Assembly (NCBI RefSeq): GCF_004353845.1 | Contig: NZ_CP037864.1 | Location: forward strand, 1,364,001 to 1,428,000 | Direction: 5' to 3' | From: Citrobacter arsenatis | GTDB taxonomy: Bacteria; Pseudomonadota; Gammaproteobacteria; Enterobacterales; Enterobacteriaceae | DNA length: 64,000 nucleotides | Shown here: piece by piece, positions 1 through 8,581 of the stretch | Layout of the letters: every line of letters begins with the position of its first letter | How positions within the stretch are numbered: position 1 is the first letter of the stretch | Translations under genes and position numbers: made by a program | The notes under the pieces: generated by a model | What the model saw: the letters and a program-made list of their open reading frames with translations, nothing else | Told to the model about the DNA's origin: nothing | Database searches by the model: none

Positions 1-142
1 TTCAATAGTAGAGATTATATGGGAACTAGATGATCGTAACGTATAATTGTCGCAAAGTTAATGTCTAAACCGGGTGTCTGGTACCGATTGCATATAAATC
101 TGTAAGATGAGAATGCTAATGGCAATAATAGCATAAAGGGGG

Positions 143-180
143 GCGGTCATTTTGTTTATATATGACTTACATGATCGCCC
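143..180. terminator. imperfect hairpin, possible terminator
   Basis: The arms gggcggtcat and atgatcgccc form a ten-base-pair stem with one G-T wobble and a 20-base loop, just past the stop of the leftward ORF that ends at 167. No strong T-run follows on either strand, so termination is only suggested. Confidence 0.3.
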
Positions 181-445
181 CAGAAACATTTTTTCTTCTC
201 TGTAAGTGAAGTTGAATTTTTCTGAATGGTGTGGACTGGACTCGTTTCATAGTTAAGTAAAATATGTCGGGGTATTTTTTATGTCTGCGGTTCGGTTTTC
301 GGGATGCCAGTATCTCTCTGTTAACATTATAATGCTCATTATTACAATAACTAACGATAGTATTGTGTATCTGAATTGCTGATGTGATGTTTATTGAGCC
401 ATCCTCAATACGATATTTTATCCTCTTATCAATCAAATAAACCAT
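167..445 (-). CDS. possible winged-helix regulator fragment
   Basis: A 92-residue reading frame. Its start (MVYLIDKRIKYRIEDG) resembles the opening strands of CadC/OmpR-type winged-helix regulators, and NREIL sits where those proteins have the REEIL-like helix. The ATG at 445 is preferred because GGAG lies about eight bases before it. The remainder of a winged-helix domain is poorly conserved and there is no sensor region, so this may be a decayed regulator or a chance ORF. It lies in AT-rich accessory DNA left of the invasin gene. Confidence 0.35.
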   Translation of the reverse strand: MVYLIDKRIKYRIEDGSINITSAIQIHNTIVSYCNNEHYNVNREILASRKPNRRHKKYPDIFYLTMKRVQSTPFRKIQLHLQRRKNVSGAIM

Positions 446-466
446 TCCCGCTTCTCCGTGCCTCAT

Positions 467-774
467 GGCGACATAATGGCTTAAACCACCTGCATTCCTC
501 GTGCTGCTTTCATATCAGTATTGATGTCGGCATGATTGCACACTTAGATAGCCCTAACATTTAAGTGGTTTTATTGTTTGTATTTTAACTGCATTTAAGT
601 TTATTCGTCTGTAAATAACAAAAACATCAATACAAGTATCTAGTTACGGCATTGGGTTGTTAGGATTAGTTGTATGTATAAGTGAGTAAGGACTGAACGG
701 TTTTAGCTGAGGGTACGTCTCTAACGTTCACACTTCTCGCTACGCCTGAATTAATGCGTATAAGGAGCGACACC
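467..774. other. AT-rich intergenic region
   Basis: No ORF with a ribosome site is seen on either strand. The stretch presumably holds divergent promoters for the leftward ORF ending at 445 and the rightward LuxR-type gene at 775. No clear -35/-10 pair stands out. Confidence 0.4.
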
Positions 775-1029
775 ATGACAATCACCAGACTACTCTGGAG
801 AATAGCTCAGGTTTTTGATGGCCTCTTACAGAGCGTTTTTCTCATGATGACTGAAAAAGAGAAGCAGATTGCTCTTACAGTTGCACAGCATCCTAATATA
901 TCAGTAGCGGCAATGTTTCTTAATGCGAATAACAAGGCGATTTATTCACGAGTGGGTGCGAGCGCCCGCAAACTCAATCTGCAACATGTTACTGAAGTCA
1001 GACAGTTTATCGGAATTGAAATGGCTTAA
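775..1029 (+). CDS. small LuxR-type helix-turn-helix protein
   Basis: An 84-residue protein whose last 60 residues look like a GerE/LuxR-type DNA-binding domain: MTEKEKQIALTVAQHPNISV opens as in the family, and the later SRVGASARKLN-LQHVTEV segment matches the recognition helix and the KLGV-TEL end. There is no receiver or sensor domain. The start at 775 follows aaggag at seven bases; an in-frame ATG at 754 lacks such a site. It lies 128 bases before the invasin gene on the same strand, so a role in controlling that adhesin is plausible but unproven. FimW and FimY encoded further right use the same kind of domain. Confidence 0.55.
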   Translation: MTITRLLWRIAQVFDGLLQSVFLMMTEKEKQIALTVAQHPNISVAAMFLNANNKAIYSRVGASARKLNLQHVTEVRQFIGIEMA

Positions 1030-1157
1030 CTTATAATGTGTAAACAATGGTCGAATGTATCACGGCCATGCTGAGCAATTTTTAGATAAACGACGCAATT
1101 ACATCCTTTCTGTCAAGGAGGGGGTGCTGCATTCTTTTTATACAGGTATTTTAATTT

Positions 1158-4100
1158 ATGCGAAAATTTTTTCGACGTTTTGTTTGGATTAATATAATAA
1201 TCCAGTTCTTATTTCCCGTGACGGTTGCGTTTACGCCAGCGATTGCTGGTGCGGGAAGCGAACGGCGATTTCTCAATACACCATCGGCAAATGCTACAGT
1301 AGATATTCCAACCCAAGTGTATATTCTCCAGCCCGGTGAAAGTGTGGATTCCGTTGCGGCGAAATTCAACATGAGTACGGATGCGCTGAAAAAACTCAAT
1401 CAATTACGCACCTTTTCGCGCGGTTTTAATACCTTGCAGGCGGGTGATGAACTGGATGTGCCGTTAACCCCGTTTCCTGAGATAGCCTGGGGTGAAAACG
1501 ACCAACTCCCTTCAGTTGACAATGAACGCGAGAAAAATATTGCCGGAATTGCGTCCCGCGCCGGGAGCTTTTTGGCTAACAACCCCGATACGGATGCGGC
1601 CGTTACCCTGGGCAAAAGCATGGCAACCACCGCGGCCAGTAGTGAGGTGCAAGAGTTCCTGAACCGCTTCGGAACCGCCCGCGTACAGCTGGAGACTGAC
1701 AAAAAACTGTCGCTGAAAAATTCTCAGCTTGACCTGTTGGTTCCGCTTTACGATCGGGGGGATAGGGTGGTATTTACCCAGGGAAGTCTCCATCGTACGG
1801 ATGACCGCAACCAGTCGAATCTGGGGGTGGGGATTCGTCACTTCACCTCTGATTATATGCTGGGCGCTAATACGTTTGGCGACTATGACCTCTCCCGCGA
1901 ACATGCCCGTGCCGGTATTGGTGCGGAATATTGGCGTGACTTTGTTAAATTAAGTGCGAATGGTTATTTCAGGCTCACCGGCTGGAAGGATTCCCCGGAT
2001 GTCAGAGATTATGATGAACGCCCGGCGAATGGCTGGGATGTTCGGACACAAGGCTGGTTACCGTTTGCTCCGCAACTGGGTGGAAAGCTGACCTGGGAGC
2101 AGTACTATGGCAAAGAAGTTGCACTATTCGGAAAGAATAATCGCCAACGTAACCCGTTTGCGGTCACGGCCGGCCTTGAATACACGCCGATTCCGCTACT
2201 GAGTTTAAACGCTGAGCAGCGTCAGGGGGCGTCGGGCAAAAATGATACCCGGATGGGGATCGGTTTTAATTATCAACTGGGTATGCCGTGGCATCAGCAG
2301 ATTGATCCGTCATCAGTGGCGGCAATGCGTAGTCTGGCTGGCAGCCGATACGATCTGGTTGATCGTAACAACAATATTGTTCTTGAGTATCGTCAGCAGG
2401 AAGTGCTGCGTATCAGTTTGCCGGATGTCACAGAGGCCCGCTCTTCAGAGCTGATCCGTATTCCTGTTACCTTGCACCAGGATAAATATGGGCTGAAAGA
2501 GACGCAATGGACGTCATCGCCAGGATTCGTAGAGCAGGGAGGGACCCTACAGAAACGTTCAGAGAGAGAAATTGACGTTCGTGTCCCTGCTTATACCCAG
2601 AGTGTTCGTGGTGGAGCTGTGCAGGAATACACGCTGACTGCGGTCAGTTTTGATAATAAAGGTAATCGTTCGAATACAGCCAGCACAATTATCCGTGTTA
2701 GCCCCTCTCACCACGAGATGGGGGAACTTGTCGTCACACCAAAGATCCCCGTGGTCGCCGATAACAGCCAGTTTGTTTCATTGACGGCCGCCGTAAACGA
2801 TGAGTCTGGTTTCGCTGTGCCTGGGCAACAGCTGACTTTCAGCGTCTCGGGACTGATGGATGAGAATAACAACCCCGCAGCCACGCTTTATACCGATACG
2901 CAATCAAACAGCAAAACGCTCTCTGTTACCACGGATGCGAATGGTAAGGGAACGGTCATGCTGCGCAGTAAAGTGGCAAAAACGGGTTCCGTGACGGTCA
3001 CAACGGATGACGGGAGTACCAGAGAAGCACAGGTAGTATTTGTCGCTGATGCTAATACTGCAACGCTCAGTGGTCTGAACGTGACCAAAAATCATGCTCA
3101 TGCGGATGGTTTAAGTTCGAACGAAATTGAAGCTGTTGTTCTGGATGCGCAGGGTAATCCGTTGGCGAATTTTACCGTTGAAGCGGATGCAGATAATGAT
3201 GGTGTGGTCGATACATCATTGTTAACCGATGCAAAGGGTAAAACGACGCTGAAGATCACCAATGAGCGTGCCGGAGAAACGAATGTTGTCGTTCGCTCAG
3301 GATCGGCAACGCGAGCCACGTTGTCGACTACGGTAAACTTTGTCGTAGACAAATCAGCCGCGCATATTGCTGAAGGTGATCTGAAGGTTACGGCGGGTGC
3401 CAAAGCCAACGGAATGGACAGCAATGCGGTAACGATAAAAGTGACGGATACCCGGGGAAATATTGCTGAGGGGGTGATCGTGGATGTTAGCGCCGTTGGC
3501 GAAACGGCGGAAGCGACGGTTACGGCAGACACGTTTGTAAGTAATGATGAGGGTCTGGTGAATGCGATTATCAGAACTCAGACTGCCGGAGAGTATAAGG
3601 TCAACGCATCTATACGTGAATCCGGAAGTTCAACCGACACGACAACGCACTTTATCGCCGACCAGGACTCCGCCAGCATCACCGACAGCAATCTGAGCGT
3701 CGCCTCCGGAGCGAAGGCGGACGGGCAGGCAGGCAACGCCGTTGTGGCGCTGGTGACGGATGCGCAGGGCAATCCGGTGGCAAAGGCTGAGGTGACGTTC
3801 ACGGCCGATAACACCGGGGCCACGTTTGCGCCTGCGGTGGTGACCACGGGCGATGACGGCAGGGCCAGCACCACGCTGACCAGCACCGTGGCCGGAAAAA
3901 TTATCGTGACGGCAACGGTAGGCAGCAATGCCACCAGTAAGGAGACGGCATTTATCGCCGACCAGGACTCCGCCAGCATCACCGACAGCAATCTGAGCGT
4001 CGCCTCCGGAGCGAAGGCGGACGGGCAGGCAGGCAACGCCGTTGTGGCGCTGGTGACGGATGCGCAGGGCAATCCGGTGGCAAAGGCTGAGGTGACGTTC

Positions 4101-6989
4101 ACGGCAGATAACACCGGGGCCACGTTTGCGCCTGCGGTGGTGACCACGGGCGATGACGGCAGGGCCAGCACCACGCTGACCAGCACCGTGGCCGGAAAAA
4201 TTATCGTGACGGCAACGGTAGGCAATAATGCCACCAGTAAGGAGACGGCATTTATCGCCGACCAGGACTCCGCCAGCATCACCGACAGCAACCTGAGCGT
4301 CGCCTCCGGAGCGAAGGCAGACGGGCAGGCAGGCAACGCCGTTGTGGCGCTGGTGACGGATGCGCAGGGCAATCCGGTGGCAAAGGCAGAGGTGACGTTC
4401 ACGGCCGATAACACCGGGGCCACGTTTGCGCCTGCGGTAGTGACCACGGGCGATGACGGCAGGGCCAGCACCACGCTGACCAGCACCGTGGCCGGGAAAA
4501 TTATCGTGACGGCAACGGTAGGCAATAATGCCACCAGTAAGGAGACGGCATTTATCGCTGACCAGGACTCCGCCAGCATCACCGACAGCAATCTGAGCGT
4601 CGCCTCCGGAGCGAAGGCAGACGGGCAGGCAGGCAACGCCGTTGTGGCGCTGGTGACGGATGCGCAGGGCAATCCGGTGGCAAAGGCAGAGGTGACGTTC
4701 ACGGCAGATAACACCGGGGCCACGTTTGCGCCTGCGGTGGTGACCACGGGCGATGACGGCAGGGCCAGCACCACGCTGACCAGCACCGTGGCCGGAAAAA
4801 TTATCGTGACGGCAACGGTAGGCAATAATGCCACCAGTAAGGAGACGGCATTTATCGCCGACCAGGACTCCGCCAGCATCACCGACAGCAACCTGAGCGT
4901 CGCCTCCGGAGCGAAGGCAGACGGGCAGGCAGGCAACGCCGTTGTGGCGCTGGTGACGGATGCGCAGGGCAATCCGGTGGCAAAGGCAGAGGTGACGTTC
5001 ACGGCCGATAACACCGGGGCCACGTTTGCGCCTGCGGTAGTGACCACGGGCGATGACGGCAGGGCCAGCACCACGCTGACCAGCACCGTGGCCGGGAAAA
5101 TTATCGTGACGGCAACGGTAGGCAATAATGCCACCAGTAAGGAGACGGCATTTATCGCTGACCAGGACTCCGCCAGCATCACCGACAGCAATCTGAGCGT
5201 CGCCTCCGGAGCGAAGGCAGACGGGCAGGCAGGCAACGCCGTTGTGGCGCTGGTGACGGATGCGCAGGGCAATCCGGTGGCAAAGGCAGAGGTGACGTTC
5301 ACGGCAGATAACACCGGGGCCACGTTTGCGCCTGCGGTGGTGACCACGGGCGATGACGGCAGGGCCAGCACCACGCTGACCAGCACCGTGGCCGGGAAAA
5401 TTATCGTGACGGCAACGGTAGGCAGCAATGCCACCAGTAAGGAGACGGCATTTATCGCCGACCAGGACTCCGCCAATATCACCGACAGCAATCTGAGCGT
5501 CGCCTCCGGAGCGAAGGCAGACGGGCAGGCAGGCAACGCCGTTGTGGCGCTGGTGACGGATGCACAGGGCAATCCGGTGGCAAAGGCTGAGGTGACGTTC
5601 ACGGCAGATAACACCGGGGCCACGTTTGCGCCTGCGGTGGTGACCACGGGCGATGACGGCAGGGCCAGCACCACGCTGACCAGCACCGTGGCCGGGAAAA
5701 TTATCGTGACGGCAACGGTAGGCAATAATGCTACCAGTAAGGAGACGGCATTTGTTGTTGGAGAGGCGGCATTCTCGAGGTCAGAAGTGGCTGTGGATAA
5801 GGATACCTATACCTCTGGTGATGATATGGTTGTGACCGTAACACTTAATGATGAGCATGGAAATGCTGTTATTAATCAAGCCGATGAGCTGAACACGAGT
5901 ACCGTTGATGTTTACAATGCAACCATAAAAGAGGGAAGTAGCTGGCAGGACGAAGGGCGTGGGAAATATATCGCGACGTTCACCGCCGTGAAGGCGACGA
6001 ACAGTGCTACCGCAAAGCTACAGCTTAGCGACTGGGACACTGGTGTAACGTCGCGCCCTTATAGCATCGTTGCCGGAGAACCTGTTGCCTCAACGTCAAC
6101 ATTTACCCGCAACGCTAATGGTTATTTGGTGAATCAAGAGATGATATTCACCCTAACTCTACGAGATGGAAATCGAAATGTGGTCAGGATGGAACCTGAG
6201 AGTGTTTTAAGTGATGCAACATTTAAAACGCCTGGTTCTGGTACCGTTATAAATAAACTGGAGATGAATAGTAATGGTTCTTACTCATTCACGATAAAGG
6301 CGAGCGCTAAAGGTGAAGACCTACAGGCATCATTTAGACTCAATGACTGGGCATCAGATATTGTTACAACAAATTATGATGTTATGCCTATTTTTAGTAA
6401 TGTGAGGGGACTCCATAGTACAAATACAGGCCGTGGACTGAATGGGCCCAACGAAGGTTTCTTCGGTGCTCAGTTTGTCCTGGACTTACGGGGGGGCGGC
6501 GATCGTACGGATTATAACTGGCGTACCAATGCGGATTGGGCAACGGTTGATGAGAGCGGCGTGGTGATGCTAAAAACGACGATAGCGAGCCATCAGGCCA
6601 GGGAGGTCACAGTGACGGCCACACCTAAGAATGGAAAAACGTTTGGCATTCTTCGCCATACCTTCAAACTTGATAGATGGATTTCGGTTTATAATAATGA
6701 GGTAACCTATCCCAATGCCCTGGAATCATGTGCTTCGCTGGACATGAGACTGCCGGCAAATATGTCAGACGGTTTTAGTTCTTTCTGGGGCGATAAGGTT
6801 AAATATGAGCAATCTGTAATACCGTCTGATCTTCATGATAGTGGTGTACATTTTTGGATGGAACCCACTAACCCTTCATCTGGCACTTATCCCTATAACT
6901 GGTTTCGTTATCCGAGTGTTAATGGAATCAGTAGCGGGACTAGCGCTAAATATGGCACATCGCGTTACCTGTGCATTGAGGATTTCTAA
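1158..6989 (+). CDS. invasin/intimin-like inverse autotransporter adhesin
   Basis: A 1943-residue outer-membrane adhesin of the intimin/invasin family. In order: an N-terminal signal (MRKFFRRFVWINIIIQFLFP...), a LysM-like peptidoglycan-binding segment at about residues 50-105 (YILQPGESVDSVAAKFNMS), an inverse-autotransporter beta-barrel at about 140-430, diverged Ig-like Big_1 domains, seven almost identical 100-residue Ig domains, further diverged domains, and a C-terminal lectin-like tip (about 1840-1943, ending YLCIEDF with paired cysteines). This is the architecture of YeeJ/FdeC/invasin. The ATG at 1158 is the first usable start after an in-frame TAA at 1152 but has no good nearby Shine-Dalgarno; the strong aaggagg lies at 1115. 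The gene sits where Enterobacteriaceae normally have lpxH next to purE, so it is an insertion in this junction. Likely exported by Sec and BAM; ligand unknown. Confidence 0.93.
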   Translation: MRKFFRRFVWINIIIQFLFPVTVAFTPAIAGAGSERRFLNTPSANATVDIPTQVYILQPGESVDSVAAKFNMSTDALKKLNQLRTFSRGFNTLQAGDELDVPLTPFPEIAWGENDQLPSVDNEREKNIAGIASRAGSFLANNPDTDAAVTLGKSMATTAASSEVQEFLNRFGTARVQLETDKKLSLKNSQLDLLVPLYDRGDRVVFTQGSLHRTDDRNQSNLGVGIRHFTSDYMLGANTFGDYDLSREHARAGIGAEYWRDFVKLSANGYFRLTGWKDSPDVRDYDERPANGWDVRTQGWLPFAPQLGGKLTWEQYYGKEVALFGKNNRQRNPFAVTAGLEYTPIPLLSLNAEQRQGASGKNDTRMGIGFNYQLGMPWHQQIDPSSVAAMRSLAGSRYDLVDRNNNIVLEYRQQEVLRISLPDVTEARSSELIRIPVTLHQDKYGLKETQWTSSPGFVEQGGTLQKRSEREIDVRVPAYTQSVRGGAVQEYTLTAVSFDNKGNRSNTASTIIRVSPSHHEMGELVVTPKIPVVADNSQFVSLTAAVNDESGFAVPGQQLTFSVSGLMDENNNPAATLYTDTQSNSKTLSVTTDANGKGTVMLRSKVAKTGSVTVTTDDGSTREAQVVFVADANTATLSGLNVTKNHAHADGLSSNEIEAVVLDAQGNPLANFTVEADADNDGVVDTSLLTDAKGKTTLKITNERAGETNVVVRSGSATRATLSTTVNFVVDKSAAHIAEGDLKVTAGAKANGMDSNAVTIKVTDTRGNIAEGVIVDVSAVGETAEATVTADTFVSNDEGLVNAIIRTQTAGEYKVNASIRESGSSTDTTTHFIADQDSASITDSNLSVASGAKADGQAGNAVVALVTDAQGNPVAKAEVTFTADNTGATFAPAVVTTGDDGRASTTLTSTVAGKIIVTATVGSNATSKETAFIADQDSASITDSNLSVASGAKADGQAGNAVVALVTDAQGNPVAKAEVTFTADNTGATFAPAVVTTGDDGRASTTLTSTVAGKIIVTATVGNNATSKETAFIADQDSASITDSNLSVASGAKADGQAGNAVVALVTDAQGNPVAKAEVTFTADNTGATFAPAVVTTGDDGRASTTLTSTVAGKIIVTATVGNNATSKETAFIADQDSASITDSNLSVASGAKADGQAGNAVVALVTDAQGNPVAKAEVTFTADNTGATFAPAVVTTGDDGRASTTLTSTVAGKIIVTATVGNNATSKETAFIADQDSASITDSNLSVASGAKADGQAGNAVVALVTDAQGNPVAKAEVTFTADNTGATFAPAVVTTGDDGRASTTLTSTVAGKIIVTATVGNNATSKETAFIADQDSASITDSNLSVASGAKADGQAGNAVVALVTDAQGNPVAKAEVTFTADNTGATFAPAVVTTGDDGRASTTLTSTVAGKIIVTATVGSNATSKETAFIADQDSANITDSNLSVASGAKADGQAGNAVVALVTDAQGNPVAKAEVTFTADNTGATFAPAVVTTGDDGRASTTLTSTVAGKIIVTATVGNNATSKETAFVVGEAAFSRSEVAVDKDTYTSGDDMVVTVTLNDEHGNAVINQADELNTSTVDVYNATIKEGSSWQDEGRGKYIATFTAVKATNSATAKLQLSDWDTGVTSRPYSIVAGEPVASTSTFTRNANGYLVNQEMIFTLTLRDGNRNVVRMEPESVLSDATFKTPGSGTVINKLEMNSNGSYSFTIKASAKGEDLQASFRLNDWASDIVTTNYDVMPIFSNVRGLHSTNTGRGLNGPNEGFFGAQFVLDLRGGGDRTDYNWRTNADWATVDESGVVMLKTTIASHQAREVTVTATPKNGKTFGILRHTFKLDRWISVYNNEVTYPNALESCASLDMRLPANMSDGFSSFWGDKVKYEQSVIPSDLHDSGVHFWMEPTNPSSGTYPYNWFRYPSVNGISSGTSAKYGTSRYLCIEDF
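3657..5756 (+). repeat. seven tandem 300-bp Ig-domain repeats
   Basis: Seven in-frame copies of exactly 300 bp begin at 3657, 3957, 4257, 4557, 4857, 5157 and 5457; the last few codons of copy seven diverge. Each encodes one Big_1-like domain starting ADQDSASITD and ending TSKETAFI. Copies three and five are identical over the full 300 bases, and copies four and six differ at only three positions, which points to duplication of a two-unit block. Copy number is expected to vary by recombination and short-read assembly could misjudge it. Confidence 0.97.
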
Positions 6990-7017
6990 ATATACAGGGA
7001 CTGACGACGTAATCATC

Positions 7018-7046
7018 ACACCTCCCTACGTTATGTGGGGAGGTGT
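7018..7046 (+). terminator. terminator after the invasin gene
   Basis: A perfect nine-base-pair stem (acacctccc with gggaggtgt) and an 11-base loop, 28 bases after the invasin stop. The following sequence is only moderately T-rich (atttctgttt). Confidence 0.6.
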
Positions 7047-7188
7047 AGTCATTTCTGTTTGGCCAAACGGCTAAAGTCTGACAATTAGCGTCTTCGTGGC
7101 AAAACGGTGGCGAGATGAGGATGAGGTACTGAGTCGTTGCGACAGTGAGCGAACATTTTGCTAACCGGAGCCCGATTGTGTGATGTGT

Positions 7189-7911
7189 TTAAAATGCAAA
7201 CGCGATTAGCTCAACGTCGTCTGCAGTGACCTTAACCATCGAACCTTCGGTGTGCCATGCACCTAATACTACGCGGAACGCAGGTTGGCTATTGGCTGTC
7301 AGTTCATGCACTGCCGGGCGGTGGGTATGACCGTGAATTAACCACTGGACCTGGTCTTTTTCCATCTCGGCCACTACGGCCTGCGGATTCACATCCATGA
7401 TCTCCAGCGACTTGCTGCTGTTGGCCGCTTTGCTGTTGGCGCGCATTTTCGCCGCGATGCGCTGGCGAACGAACAGCGGCAGGGCGAGGAACAGCTTCTG
7501 TAACCAGGGTTGATGCACTTTGGCGCGAAACGCCTGATAGCCTGCGTCGTCGGTACACAAGGTGTCGCCATGCATGATCAGTACCTTGCGGCCATACAGG
7601 TCGAGCACTTTTTCTTCCGGGAGTAAGGTCATGCCGCTCTCACGGGCAAAACGTTTGCCGAGTAGAAAATCACGGTTGCCGTGAATGAAAAAGCAGGGGA
7701 CGCCGGAATCTGCCAGTGATTTTATCGCCGCGGCCATTTCATGATGCAGCGGATTAGGATCGTCGTCGCCAATCCAGGCTTCAAACAGGTCGCCGAGAAT
7801 GTATAGCGCATCGGCCTTTCGCGCATCACCAGCTAAAAAACGCAGAAAACCGGCGGTGATCGCCGGTTCTTCTGTGCAGAGGTGAAGATCTGCAATAAAC
7901 AGTGTCGCCAC
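7189..7911 (-). CDS. lpxH: UDP-2,3-diacylglucosamine diphosphatase LpxH
   Basis: Peripheral inner-membrane enzyme of lipid A synthesis that hydrolyses UDP-2,3-diacylglucosamine to lipid X and UMP. The 240 residues are the normal length. Calcineurin-type metal-binding motifs are all present: DLHL near the N-terminus, GDLFEAWIGDD, GNRDF, HGDTLC and HGHTHRP. The start codon is GTG, as in E. coli. It follows ppiB with a two-base gap, so the two are probably cotranscribed. In E. coli purE would lie downstream; here that place is taken by the invasin region. Confidence 0.98.
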   Translation of the reverse strand: MATLFIADLHLCTEEPAITAGFLRFLAGDARKADALYILGDLFEAWIGDDDPNPLHHEMAAAIKSLADSGVPCFFIHGNRDFLLGKRFARESGMTLLPEEKVLDLYGRKVLIMHGDTLCTDDAGYQAFRAKVHQPWLQKLFLALPLFVRQRIAAKMRANSKAANSSKSLEIMDVNPQAVVAEMEKDQVQWLIHGHTHRPAVHELTANSQPAFRVVLGAWHTEGSMVKVTADDVELIAFAF

Positions 7912-7913
7912 GA

Positions 7914-8408
7914 TTACTCGCTGACGGTCACGTTTTCGATAATAACGTCTTCTTTTGGCACATCCTGGTGCATACCGCTGCGACCGGTAGAAACGCCTTT
8001 GATTTTATCAACCACGTCCATGCCTTCAACAACTTCAGCGAACACGCAGTAACCCCAACCCTGCATGCTTTCGCCAGAGAAGTTCAGGAAGTCGTTGTCT
8101 GCAACGTTGATGAAGAACTGTGCGGTTGCGGAGTGCGGAGCCTGAGTACGCGCCATCGCCAGCGTACCACGGGTGTTTTTCAAACCGTTGTTCGCTTCGT
8201 TTTTGATCGCTTCTTTCGTGGCTTTTTGCTTCATGCCCGGCTCGAAACCACCGCCCTGGATCATGAAACCGTTAATAACACGGTGGAAAATGGTGTTGTT
8301 GTAAAAACCTTCGCGGCAGTAGTCCAGGAAGTTTTTAACTGTTTCAGGCGCTTTATCATCAAACGTTTTGATTACGATATCGCCGTGATTAGTGTGGAAA
8401 GTAACCAT
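7914..8408 (-). CDS. ppiB: peptidyl-prolyl cis-trans isomerase B (cyclophilin)
   Basis: Cytoplasmic cyclophilin-type prolyl isomerase, 164 residues as in E. coli. The conserved active-site stretch FHRVINGFMIQGGGFE and the later ATAQFFINVADNDFL are seen. It is transcribed divergently from cysS across a 173-base gap and leads directly into lpxH. Confidence 0.98.
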   Translation of the reverse strand: MVTFHTNHGDIVIKTFDDKAPETVKNFLDYCREGFYNNTIFHRVINGFMIQGGGFEPGMKQKATKEAIKNEANNGLKNTRGTLAMARTQAPHSATAQFFINVADNDFLNFSGESMQGWGYCVFAEVVEGMDVVDKIKGVSTGRSGMHQDVPKEDVIIENVTVSE

Positions 8409-8581
8409 TTTTGCATCCTGTTCCGATAGATTGGTGCTTCGACCCCGTCAAGGGTCAGAGTTAGGGGTGTGTTATAGCATAACCGCAAGCTGCGATCACC
8501 TCGCAAAGTGTGCTGCTTCCGCTCTAAATTATGGGTATTATACAGACTTTACTATCCACACACGTCTACACGGAATCTTCG
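8409..8581. promoter_or_regulatory. ppiB/cysS divergent promoter region
   Basis: This 173-base gap must hold promoters for both genes. A TATTAT hexamer near 8535 in the + orientation is a possible cysS -10 element. There is no T-box or attenuator-like structure. Confidence 0.35.

Noticed and set aside
3578..5725. Long leftward open frame (715 codons) opposite the adhesin repeats
   Set aside because: It mirrors the 300-bp repeat in antisense; the openness follows from repeated GC-rich codons, with no ribosome site or recognisable domain.
3657..5756. Tandem repeats considered as a CRISPR array
   Set aside because: Units are 300 bp, contiguous and in frame with a coding gene; no spacers. No CRISPR-like array is seen elsewhere.
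7902..8429. Rightward open frame opposite ppiB
   Set aside because: Fully antisense to a well-conserved cyclophilin gene; protein resembles nothing.
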